NCBI GenBank assembly: GCA_016124235.1 | Contig: WGOC01000017.1 | Location: 186,001-250,000, forward strand | Length of the DNA: 64,000 nt | Reading direction: 5' to 3' | Origin: a bacterium | Lineage (GTDB): Bacteria; Verrucomicrobiota; Verrucomicrobiia; Limisphaerales; RI-55 | Shown here: positions 34,641-43,218 of the stretch, in pieces | Layout: each line of letters opens with the position of its first letter | Position numbering within the stretch: position 1 is the first letter of the stretch | Translations under genes and position numbers: made by a program | The notes under the pieces: generated by a model | Database searches by the model: none | The model's input: only the letters and a program-made list of their open reading frames with translations | What the model was told of the DNA's origin: nothing

Positions 34641-36655
34641 GCGGTCGCGAGATCGGAATTCGTCACTCGATGAGTCGGAGTCGGACGTCCGGGTCGGAAA
34701 TGTTCGGAATGATCGAGGCGCGCGGTCAGGCCGGCGATCTTCTCCGGCAATGCCGCCACAGCGGCTTCAACGGCGGCACGCAAGTCAGCCGGATCGGCCT
34801 CGGCGCGGAGGTTCAAAATCAACTGACCCGACTCGGCCGGACCTTCCAGCGTGAGGCTGAGTTCCGGAATATAATCGCTGCGCACCAGGCTAATCGCCGC
34901 GATGTCGCCGATGCCTTGATCCGGATTAAACGTCATTTTGAGGTGCGCGATTTCGGCCTCGCCCAACCGTTGTTTCAAATCTTCCGCTAGCGTTCGCAAA
35001 AGGGCATTCGCATCGAGCGCCGAGCCGGTGATTTGCACGGTAGCGTTCAGCCAGCCCAACAATGCTTCGCCTTCGGCGTAAATGTCGTAATCAACCGCCA
35101 TCACCGGCCGCGTTGTCTGATCGCCGCTTAACACGCGATTGAACCACGCATCGACCCCGGCACCGGTGCGCACGGAGACCTTGAAGATTTCCTTGTTCGG
35201 GAATTCTTCGCCCAGCCGATGCTCGAGCCGCGTCAACCGTGCCTCGTCGAGCAGATCGGTTTTGGTGATCACCAGCAGATCCGCTTCCTCGGCCTGCTTG
35301 CGCCAAATGTAGAGAACCTTCTCGGAAAACTTCCGGCCCGGCGCCAAGCCAAATACCTGCTCCGCGCGAACCGGATCGACCAGCACACTCAACGGCGCAA
35401 TGCGGAAACGATCGCCATACATCCTTCGTAAAGGATACGTAACCGTTGCCACGAGGTCTGTGCAACTGCCGACCGGCTCGGCGACGAACGCGTCTGGCTG
35501 CGTGGCAGAGGTCAACTTGCCGGCGGCGTCGACGAGTGAATTGAAGCGACAGCAGAAGCAGCCGCCGGGAATTTCCTCGGTGGCAAATCCTCGCGCCCGC
35601 AGCATCGCGGTGTCGACCAGTTCACTGCCCTGGTCGTTGGTGATCAGGCCGACCTTCAGGCCGTCGCGAGTGAGACGCTGGGCGAGCGCCGCTACCGCGG
35701 TCGTTTTGCCGGCGCCGAGGAAGCCGCCGATCATAAAATAGCGCGCCGCTGACGAAGCGGATGTTTTTAGTTGTTCGCTCATGAGAATTTCACTTTTTGA
35801 CGTTTCAATATTTAGCGAGGTTTCTGTCGCCTCGACGGCAACCGCAAGTTGCGCATACGCCTGCCGGAATCCTAATCGATAAATCGCGCCGCCCAGCAGC
35901 CCGCCCAACAAAGGCGCAATCACGTAAACCGTCAACCAGCCCGAGCCATTGGTAACAAAGGGCACCCTGCCCCAACCAGCCAGCGTCGAAAATAATCGTG
36001 GCCCCAGGTCGCGCGCCGGATTGAAGCACGCCATCGTAAGTGGCCCCAAAAGCGAGATCAACAACGTCACCGTCAGGCCGATCGTCGCCGCGGTCAGCGC
36101 CTGCGGCCGCGACCGATTGTGTTCGTCCGTCACGCACAAAATCACCAGTAATAACACTGCAGTCCCCACCACCTCGGCGCCAAACGCCGCGCGCGGGGAC
36201 ATCGTCGCGAGTTTGGCAATCGTCAGCGGCTGGCCACCCGGGTTGGGAAAAAATTCACCGAACACCATCGCCGTTGCTTCGCTGCCCGGCTGGCCGCGCA
36301 CAATTCCGTGGGTTTGTTCATAGGAGAGCAAGGGGCCGCTAAATATTCCATAGAGAACGGCCGCCGCCACGAACGCACCTACCATTTGAGTGACAACATA
36401 CGGAAAAACTCGTCGGCGGGGAAAATCCGACCACACCGCCAGGCTCAATGTGACCGCCGGATTCAAATGGGCGCCGCTCAAGGAGCCGGTCAGGTAAATC
36501 GCCGTGGCGATTCCAAGTCCCCACACGATCGCCACCTGAAAAACCCCAACCTGCGCCCCGGTTAGTACGGCGGCGCACACACTGCCGCAACCGAAGAAGA
36601 CCAAAAGAAAGGTCCCCGCCAGCTCGCCCACCAACCAGCCCGGCAATTTGTTCAT
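34637..36655 (-). CDS. aquaporin-CobW GTPase fusion
   Basis: A 672-residue open frame. Residues 1-250 are an MIP channel with six helices and two NPA boxes (SGAHLNPAVTLSL near 65 and MACFNPARDLGPR near 210). After a linker of about 45 residues, residues 292-672 are a COG0523/CobW-type G3E GTPase. It has P-loop GGFLGAGKTT, metal motif GGCFCC (CxCC), EPVGSCTDLV, and TKTD where NKxD is usual. An in-frame ATG (MSEQLKTSAS, base 35782) could also start the GTPase separately. Role: a solute channel joined to, or co-translated with, a metal-insertion chaperone. Both ends overlap the neighbours by 4 bases. Confidence 0.85.
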   Translation of the reverse strand: MNKLPGWLVGELAGTFLLVFFGCGSVCAAVLTGAQVGVFQVAIVWGLGIATAIYLTGSLSGAHLNPAVTLSLAVWSDFPRRRVFPYVVTQMVGAFVAAAVLYGIFSGPLLSYEQTHGIVRGQPGSEATAMVFGEFFPNPGGQPLTIAKLATMSPRAAFGAEVVGTAVLLLVILCVTDEHNRSRPQALTAATIGLTVTLLISLLGPLTMACFNPARDLGPRLFSTLAGWGRVPFVTNGSGWLTVYVIAPLLGGLLGGAIYRLGFRQAYAQLAVAVEATETSLNIETSKSEILMSEQLKTSASSAARYFMIGGFLGAGKTTAVAALAQRLTRDGLKVGLITNDQGSELVDTAMLRARGFATEEIPGGCFCCRFNSLVDAAGKLTSATQPDAFVAEPVGSCTDLVATVTYPLRRMYGDRFRIAPLSVLVDPVRAEQVFGLAPGRKFSEKVLYIWRKQAEEADLLVITKTDLLDEARLTRLEHRLGEEFPNKEIFKVSVRTGAGVDAWFNRVLSGDQTTRPVMAVDYDIYAEGEALLGWLNATVQITGSALDANALLRTLAEDLKQRLGEAEIAHLKMTFNPDQGIGDIAAISLVRSDYIPELSLTLEGPAESGQLILNLRAEADPADLRAAVEAAVAALPEKIAGLTARLDHSEHFRPGRPTPTHRVTNSDLATA

Positions 36656-37143
36656 GGGTTCGATTCGTCAGATTTCTGTTTTTCCAACATCCGGTCAATC
36701 GTCGCGTCCAGCAGTGCCCGATAGCCATCGATATCCATCACGCGTTCATCCGGTTTGCCGGAGAATTCGTAGAGCCAGCCGGCATCGTATGGACGCTCCG
36801 TAATCCCGGCAAGCGAGGTCGCCAGTTCCGGGTTGCCACCGGCGAACTTCCCGTTCCCGACAGAATAAATGTCGCTGATAGCCTTAAAGCCTTCCACCGT
36901 GCCGAGGATGTCGCCCGTCTGGACGGCAGCGCCGGCCGCATATTCAAATTGTACGTCCACCAGCTCGCCGAGCATCCGCAGGGCAAACTTCGTGTAACCG
37001 ACCCGCCATCGCCCACCTTCCGGAGCATCCGCATCCACTTGCATCAACCAATTGTGGGAGTGCGTGTATAGATGCGTCCTCGGCAGATGGGTTACAAAGG
37101 TGGCGCGTTTGTAAAGCACGGTGGGTGTCACAGCGGCCGCCAC
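36652..37143 (-). CDS. GcvH-like lipoyl-carrier protein
   Basis: A 163-residue protein (GTG at 37143) of the glycine-cleavage H-protein family. The lipoylation motif is GTVEGFKAISDIYS with Lys87, followed by NPEL and ERPYDAGWLYEF as in GcvH. It is longer than GcvH (about 128), with N-terminal and C-terminal extensions, and no gcvP or gcvT is nearby. It more likely serves the adjacent redox genes, as lipoyl carriers do in some Hdr-type clusters, than glycine cleavage. It is the first gene of the run; the upstream 209 bases are shared with the divergent sulfatase. Confidence 0.85.
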   Translation of the reverse strand: MAAAVTPTVLYKRATFVTHLPRTHLYTHSHNWLMQVDADAPEGGRWRVGYTKFALRMLGELVDVQFEYAAGAAVQTGDILGTVEGFKAISDIYSVGNGKFAGGNPELATSLAGITERPYDAGWLYEFSGKPDERVMDIDGYRALLDATIDRMLEKQKSDESNP

Positions 37144-37352
37144 GCTACCGACGACTCCGTCAAACGTTCAAGCCAACAACGGACAAAAGACAACAGCTGG
37201 GCTCCCCAGATTCGTGGCCGAAGATGTTTGTCGATCTATCGTGCCCCAGCTATAAACTCCTGCAAATGCTCCCCCGGACAGAACGTCACCCCGCGCCCGC
37301 CGTCGTGCGGCTCACCGGAGAATCTTCGACCGAACGGACACCTGGACTCCCA

Positions 37353-39110
37353 ATGAATTCCCAGCCAATGAACTGTTTCAATCGCTTTCTCGCTTCGCTG
37401 ATCACAATGGCGGCCCTGCTCGGACTGACCCAAGGGGACGTCAAAGCCGCCGCCCGCCCCAATGTCGTGCTGATCATGACCGACGATCAGGGCTACGGCG
37501 ACATCGCGGCGCTGGGCAATCCCTGGCTGCGAACGCCCAACATCGATCGGCTCTATTCCGAAAGCGTCCGGTTCACGAATTTCCACGTCGATCCAACCTG
37601 CGCCCCGACGCGTTCCGCCTTGATGACCGGGCGTTATTCCACGAGGACAGGTTGCTGGCACACGATCATGGGGCGTTCCCTGATCTTTCACGACGAAGTG
37701 CTGATGCCGAAGTTTTTCAAGGAAGCCGGTTACGCGACCGGTATCTTTGGCAAATGGCACTTGGGCGACGATTATCCCATGCGCCCGCACGATCTCGGAT
37801 TTGACATGGCGGTGGTCAATGGCGGCGGCGGCGTTGGTCAGACACCCGACTGGTGGGGCAACGATTACTTCGATGACACCTATTGGCGGAACGGGACGCC
37901 AGAGAAGTTCAAAGGCTATTGCACGGATGTTTTCTTCGATGAAGCGGAGAAGTTCATCACCGCACATCAGAACGAGCCATTCTTCGTTTACTTGCCGACG
38001 AATGTCGCCCACAGCCCCTACAAAGTCGCCGAAAAATACACCCAGCGCTTGCTCGATCTGGGCGTGCCGCGCACGCCGGCGCAGTTCTTCGGCATGATCG
38101 AAAACTTCGACGAACGGCTCGGTGAGTTTCGGAACTTCCTCCAAGGAAAAGGTCTCGAGGAAAACACGATCTTCATCTTCCTGACCGACAACGGCACTGG
38201 CGAAGGCATCCCGTGGGGCGATCTCGACCAGGCGGAGTGGAAGGGCTTCAACGCCGGCATGCGGGGCAAGAAAAGTTCGCAATACGACGGCGGACATCGG
38301 GTGCCATTCTTTATCCGCTGGCCGGCAGGAAAGATCGGTGGCGGCCGCGACGTTAAACCCATCGCCGCGCACATCGATGTTTTGCCGACATTGATCGATC
38401 TGTGCGGATTGAAGATGACGCCGCCCAATCCACTCGATGGCACGAGTCTCGTTCCCCTGTTGCGGGGCGATGCAAACAACTGGCCGGAGCGGACGTTGTT
38501 CGCGAGCATCCAGCGGGAGGAGATTCCGCCCAAGTGGGTCGGCAGCGCAGTCATGACCGATCGGTGGCGGTTGATCGATGGCAAGGAGCTTTACGACATG
38601 GATGTCGACCCGGGTCAGCGGAACAATGTCGCGGCGAACTTTCCGAATGAGGTCAAACAGTTGCGGGCGAAATATGAAACCTGGTGGACGTCCGTGGAAC
38701 CGTCATTCAGCAAATACGGTTACATCACGATCGGCGCGGAAGCGGCGAATCCCGTCCGGCTCACCGCCCACGACTGGCATTCCGCCGAGCCGATCCCCTG
38801 GGACCAGAGCCACATCAAACGCGACATGTGGGTCAACGGCTATTGGATGATCGAAGTGGCGAAGGCCGGCCGCTACGAGTTCACGCTGTATCGCCAGCCC
38901 AAACAGGCGAACCATCCGTTGGAGGCCAGCAATGCACGCGTACAGGTCGACGATGTCGAAGCCAAAACGACCGTTGCCGACGATGCCACGTCCGCCACCA
39001 TGACGCTCGCTCTGAAGCCAGGCCCGGCGAAGTTGCAAACCTGGCTGATCAATGAGCCGAAGAACAAAACGCGCGGGGCGTTTTTTGTTCATGTTAGGCG
39101 GGTGGATTAG
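37353..39110 (+). CDS. secreted arylsulfatase (formylglycine type)
   Basis: A 585-residue protein if started at ATG 37353 (MNSQPMNCFNR; ATG 37368 is equally possible). The 661-residue track ORF extends into promoter DNA. It has a signal peptide (FLASLITMAALLGLTQGDVKA). Sulfatase motifs: VVLIMTDDQGYGD with metal Asp residues, the Cys converted to formylglycine in CAPTRSALMTGR, GKWHLGDDYP, and LTDNGTGEG. An extra C-terminal beta-rich domain (WMIEVAKAGRYEFTLYRQ) is present. It removes sulfate esters from glycans in the periplasm or outside. Divergent from the lipoyl/terpenoid run. Specificity is unknown. Confidence 0.92.
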   Translation: MNSQPMNCFNRFLASLITMAALLGLTQGDVKAAARPNVVLIMTDDQGYGDIAALGNPWLRTPNIDRLYSESVRFTNFHVDPTCAPTRSALMTGRYSTRTGCWHTIMGRSLIFHDEVLMPKFFKEAGYATGIFGKWHLGDDYPMRPHDLGFDMAVVNGGGGVGQTPDWWGNDYFDDTYWRNGTPEKFKGYCTDVFFDEAEKFITAHQNEPFFVYLPTNVAHSPYKVAEKYTQRLLDLGVPRTPAQFFGMIENFDERLGEFRNFLQGKGLEENTIFIFLTDNGTGEGIPWGDLDQAEWKGFNAGMRGKKSSQYDGGHRVPFFIRWPAGKIGGGRDVKPIAAHIDVLPTLIDLCGLKMTPPNPLDGTSLVPLLRGDANNWPERTLFASIQREEIPPKWVGSAVMTDRWRLIDGKELYDMDVDPGQRNNVAANFPNEVKQLRAKYETWWTSVEPSFSKYGYITIGAEAANPVRLTAHDWHSAEPIPWDQSHIKRDMWVNGYWMIEVAKAGRYEFTLYRQPKQANHPLEASNARVQVDDVEAKTTVADDATSATMTLALKPGPAKLQTWLINEPKNKTRGAFFVHVRRVD

Positions 39111-39182
39111 AGCAAAGATTATTTATTCGTTCGATTCGTCGCCGAGGCATTACACTCCGGCGTTTTCAACCCATCCGCTGCC

Positions 39183-40616
39183 ATGAAGAAATCAATCCAT
39201 TCGCTTTTTGTCCTTTTAATTTTCGGTGTGCTCCAACTCGGGTTCGTTGCGCGAGTTCATGCCGCGGATAAGCCAAATTTCGTGATCATCTTTGCCGATG
39301 ATTTGGGTTACGGCGATCTCGGTTGTTTTGGCAATCCCACTATTCGGACACCCAACCTGGATCGCATGGCGGCCGAGGGCCAGCGGTGGACCAGCTTTTA
39401 CGTTGGTGCCAGCGTGTGCACGCCAAGTCGCGCGGCCTTGATGACCGGCCGGCTGCCGATTCGAACTGGGATGATGTCCGCCAGGAACCGTGTGCTGTTT
39501 CCCGACTCCGAAGGCGGGTTGCCGTCGTCGGAAATCACCATTGCCGATCTGTTGAAGGGACAAGGTTACGCCACCGCCGCCGTGGGCAAGTGGCATCTCG
39601 GTTATCAACCTCGCTATTTGCCGACTGCGCATGGGTTCGACACCTACTGGGGCGTCCCCTACTCGAACGACATGGACCCCGAGCCGGGTTCTCCCAATTA
39701 CGCAAAGATGGTCGCGCAGGACGCGAATTATGCCGCCAAGTTCGAGCAATTCAACGTGCCGATCCTGCACGACACTGACGTGGCGGAACGTCCCGCGAAC
39801 CAAAACACGTTGACCGGTCGCTACTCGGACAAGGCGGTCGAATTCATTCGCGCACACCGGGACCAGCCGTTCTTCATCTATCTCGCGCACAACATGCCGC
39901 ACATCCCGCTCTTCGCGAGCGAGGACTATCGAGGGCACAGCCGGCGGGGATTGTTCGGTGACGCGGTCGAGGAAATCGACGCCGGCGTCGGCAAGATCCT
40001 CGCGACGTTGAAGGAGCTGAATCTGGACAAAAACACCCTGGTGATTTTCACATCGGACAACGGGCCGTGGCTGCCATTCAAAACGCATGGTGGGTCCGCC
40101 GGGTTGCTCCGTCAGGGCAAGGGCACGACCTTCGAAGGTGGCATGCGCGAGCCAACGATTTTCTGGTGGCCGGGCAGGATCGCGCCCGGTGTCCAGATGG
40201 AGCTCGGCACGACGATGGATATTCTGCCGACGTTCTGTGCGTTGTCCGGAACCCAACCGCCGCAAGATCGCATTCTGGATGGATACGACTTGTCACCGGT
40301 GTTGCTCGGCAAGACGGACAAGAGTCCGCGCGACACCGTTTACTATTGGCGCGAAGAGAAATTGTTCGCCGTGCGTCAGGGTCCGTGGAAGGCCCATTTC
40401 ATCACGCAAGGTTGTTATGGGATCGGTCCGAAACGGGTGGTCCACGAAGTTCCGGAACTTTATCAGGTCGAAAACGATCCCTCGGAGAAATACAACGTTG
40501 CGGAATTTCATCCGGACATCGTCACTCGTCTCAAGGCTGTCGCCGAACGGCACATTGCCACCATCAAACCGGTGCCGAATCAACTCGATCTGCGAAAACC
40601 CGCCGCGAAAAAATAA
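39183..40616 (+). CDS. secreted sulfatase
   Basis: A 477-residue sulfatase with signal peptide (LFVLLIFGVLQLGFVARVHA). It has the metal-binding FVIIFADDLGYGDLGC, the formylglycine motif CTPSRAALMTGRLPIRTG, GKWHLGYQPR and FTSDNGPW, all standard for the arylsulfatase A/GALNS-like S1 group. The C-terminal half carries the usual GCYG and ELYQVENDPSEKYN features. The start is 72 bases after the previous sulfatase, so they may form one unit. The substrate would be a sulfated polysaccharide. Confidence 0.93.
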   Translation: MKKSIHSLFVLLIFGVLQLGFVARVHAADKPNFVIIFADDLGYGDLGCFGNPTIRTPNLDRMAAEGQRWTSFYVGASVCTPSRAALMTGRLPIRTGMMSARNRVLFPDSEGGLPSSEITIADLLKGQGYATAAVGKWHLGYQPRYLPTAHGFDTYWGVPYSNDMDPEPGSPNYAKMVAQDANYAAKFEQFNVPILHDTDVAERPANQNTLTGRYSDKAVEFIRAHRDQPFFIYLAHNMPHIPLFASEDYRGHSRRGLFGDAVEEIDAGVGKILATLKELNLDKNTLVIFTSDNGPWLPFKTHGGSAGLLRQGKGTTFEGGMREPTIFWWPGRIAPGVQMELGTTMDILPTFCALSGTQPPQDRILDGYDLSPVLLGKTDKSPRDTVYYWREEKLFAVRQGPWKAHFITQGCYGIGPKRVVHEVPELYQVENDPSEKYNVAEFHPDIVTRLKAVAERHIATIKPVPNQLDLRKPAAKK

Positions 40617-40909
40617 GTCCGAGCGCTGGCCCCCTTTGGCGGATCGAACGAGCCAATTGTCCAGTAGAGCATCCTACCAATTCCCATACTTACGATTGCA
40701 GGTCTCGCTCTGGGCGCGACGCGGGACATTCCGTTCAACTGCGCCGTCCATCGACGGATCGTGACGATCGGCACATTGCACCCATGACCAAAAGGAGGTT
40801 AGCTTCGCCGCTTCGGAATCACGCCGACCAACGCGAACGATTACGGAATTGCTCGGCCAACCATCCTGGCTACTCACAAATGATTTCTTACAGCATGAAT
40901 CTCGATCAC
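40617..40909. other. intergenic stretch, shadow ORF only
   Basis: About 290 bases between the sulfatase and the GH92 gene. The GH92 frame stays open back to 40067, but that upstream part overlaps the sulfatase in another frame and reads as Arg/Ser-rich shadow peptide. No repeat, RNA gene or convincing terminator was noticed. The GH92 promoter presumably lies here. Confidence 0.4.
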
Positions 40910-43141
40910 ATGAAATTTACGGGCCTGCTCATCGCGGTCTTACTTACCAGTTCCCTTGGCTGGTCTGCGGCCTTGTTGACCGGAGATCCGGTGGACTGTG
41001 TCAACCCACTCTCCGGCGCAAACGGCGACGCCGAGTTCTCCCGCGGCAACACGGTGGTATCGATCGTCGCCCCGTTTGGAATGACGACCTGGGCACCCCA
41101 AACTGATGGCAATGCTTCGCCATTCTACCAGGTGAAACACACCCAGTTCGAAGGAATCCGCGCCAACCATCAGCCGAGCATCTGGATCCGTGACTACGGT
41201 GATTTCCTCATCATGCCGGTGGTCGGCTCGTGGGAAGGTTCGCAGAAAGACCGCGCCTCGAAATTCAGCCACGAGAAAGAGACCGCGCGGCCTTACTACT
41301 ACGCGGTGGATCTCGAACGCTACCACACCCGGATCGAGCTGACGCCCACCGAACGCTGTGCGATGATGCAGTTCACTTTCCCGGACACCGACAAAGCTTC
41401 AATCGTATTCAACAACGAGGGGCCGGTCGAAACGACCTACGACTCCGGGAAACTTCAAATCCGCGGCAAGGCGACCCACGTGACGTTCGGCGCACCCGGC
41501 GGATTCGGAATGTTCTTTGTCGCGCAATTCGAGCAGCCATTCGAATCAGTGGACGTGAATCTCGACGGCAAGATGACCACCGCTGCAGTTCATCTCGCCA
41601 ATGTCCACGCAGGCAAACCGGTGGCGATGCGCATTGGCACCTCGTTCATCAGCTACGAACAAGCGGTTCTGAATCTGCGCCGAGAGATTCCCAATTGGGA
41701 TTTCACGGCCACGAAGGAGAAGTCGAAGGCCGCTTGGGCCGAAGAGCTCGCCCGCGTGGACATCAAGGGCGCGTCGCCCCAACAGAAATCGACGTTTTAC
41801 ACAGCGCTCTATCGTTCGCTGCAGTTTCCCCGCATGTTTTACGAATTCGATGAGAACGGGAAACGGGTGCATTACAGCCCGTTCGACAACGGCAAAATTC
41901 ACGGAGGTCCGCTCTATACCGACAATGGCCTGTGGGACACCTTTCGCTCGGCGTTTCCATTCTTTGTTCTCTACACACCGGACCGTAGCGCCGACATTCT
42001 CGAAGGCTGGTTGAACGCCTACCGCGAGGGAGGAAGTCTGCCGGAATGGCCGAGCCCGGGCAACCGGCCGTGCATGATCGGCTCGCATGCGGACTCCATC
42101 TTTGCCGATGCGTGGGTGAAGGGCCTGCGCTCATTCGACCTCCAGGACGCGCACGCCGCAACCCTCAAGGATGCGATGAAAAGCGAACCCTGGGCGGGCC
42201 GCGACCACGTCGAGGATTACGTCAAGCTCGGCTACGTCCCGGCAGACAAGCGCAAGGATGCCGCCACGTCGTGCACGCTTGAATATGCCTACGACGACTT
42301 TTGCGTTGGCTTGTTGGCGAAGGCCGCCGGCAAAGAGGACATCGCGAAGGAAATGTTCAAACGCGCGAAGAATTACGAGAACGTCTGGGATCCGAAGACC
42401 GGTTTCATGCGCGGGAAATTGGCTGATGGCAGCTGGCAGGAGCCGTTCGATCCGCTCGCGTGGGGCGGCGCTTACGTCGAGGGCAATGCCTGGCAGTGGT
42501 TGTGGTCGGTCCAGCAGGATCCCTACGGATTGATGAAATTACTCGGCGGCCGCGACGGCATGGCCAAGAAACTGGACGAGTTGCTGACGATGCCAAGCAC
42601 CACCGTGGTCGGCGGCTACGGTCACGTGATTCATGAAATGCGCGAAGTCGAATACGCGAAGATGGGCCAGTATGCCCACATCAACGAGCCCGATCATCAC
42701 GTGCTGTATTTCTACGATTTTGTCGGCCAGCCTTGGAAAACGCAGCACGCGGTCCGCCGGGTCATGGACGAACTCTACAATCAGGATGGAATGGTTGGAG
42801 ACGAGGACACGGGCGAGATGTCGGCGTGGTATGTGTTCAACGCCGCCGGGTTTTATCCATTCTGCCCCGGCACACCGTGCTACCTGATCGGCAGCCCGTT
42901 GTTCAAGGAAACCGTCATTCACCTCGAAAATGGCAAGACCTTCACCGTCGGCGCTGACAACAACAGCCCCGAGAATCAATACATTCAGTCCGCGCGGCTT
43001 AACGGCAAACCGTTCACCAAAACCTGGCTGACTCATGACGCCATCACCGCCGGCGGCTTGCTCGAATTCGAAATGGGGCCCAAGCCCAGCGAGAACTGGG
43101 GCAGCGGTGAAGACGACGCGCCGCCGAATTATTTTCCGTGA
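40910..43141 (+). CDS. secreted GH92 alpha-mannosidase
   Basis: A 743-residue protein started at MKFTGLLIAVLLTSSLG (40910), which gives a clean signal peptide; ATG 40880 and 40895 are alternatives. GH92 landmarks: VNPLSGANGDAEFSRGNTVV at the N-terminus of the beta-sandwich, SLPEWPSPGNRPCMIGSHAD, YVEGNAWQWLW, the HINEPDHHVLYFYDF stretch, and EDTGEMSAWYVFNAAGFYPF. GH92 enzymes are calcium-dependent exo-alpha-mannosidases on N-glycan-like or fungal mannans. It lies in the sulfatase block, pointing to sulfated or mannose-containing glycan use. Confidence 0.95.
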   Translation: MKFTGLLIAVLLTSSLGWSAALLTGDPVDCVNPLSGANGDAEFSRGNTVVSIVAPFGMTTWAPQTDGNASPFYQVKHTQFEGIRANHQPSIWIRDYGDFLIMPVVGSWEGSQKDRASKFSHEKETARPYYYAVDLERYHTRIELTPTERCAMMQFTFPDTDKASIVFNNEGPVETTYDSGKLQIRGKATHVTFGAPGGFGMFFVAQFEQPFESVDVNLDGKMTTAAVHLANVHAGKPVAMRIGTSFISYEQAVLNLRREIPNWDFTATKEKSKAAWAEELARVDIKGASPQQKSTFYTALYRSLQFPRMFYEFDENGKRVHYSPFDNGKIHGGPLYTDNGLWDTFRSAFPFFVLYTPDRSADILEGWLNAYREGGSLPEWPSPGNRPCMIGSHADSIFADAWVKGLRSFDLQDAHAATLKDAMKSEPWAGRDHVEDYVKLGYVPADKRKDAATSCTLEYAYDDFCVGLLAKAAGKEDIAKEMFKRAKNYENVWDPKTGFMRGKLADGSWQEPFDPLAWGGAYVEGNAWQWLWSVQQDPYGLMKLLGGRDGMAKKLDELLTMPSTTVVGGYGHVIHEMREVEYAKMGQYAHINEPDHHVLYFYDFVGQPWKTQHAVRRVMDELYNQDGMVGDEDTGEMSAWYVFNAAGFYPFCPGTPCYLIGSPLFKETVIHLENGKTFTVGADNNSPENQYIQSARLNGKPFTKTWLTHDAITAGGLLEFEMGPKPSENWGSGEDDAPPNYFP

Positions 43142-43218
43142 TTTCGACGCGGCATCACTCCTCAAAATCAAAAACCGTCCGTATTGAACTGATCGTTCCG
43201 CTCCCAACTCCAACAACC

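Noticed and set aside
39063-39089. Hairpin-like aacaaaacgc ... gcgttttttgtt at the end of the first sulfatase
   Set aside because: It lies inside the coding sequence and the T run is part of the stem, so a terminator is not convincing.
40067-40909. Upstream extension of the GH92 frame
   Set aside because: Overlaps the sulfatase in another frame and lacks conserved residues; the signal peptide starts at 40910.
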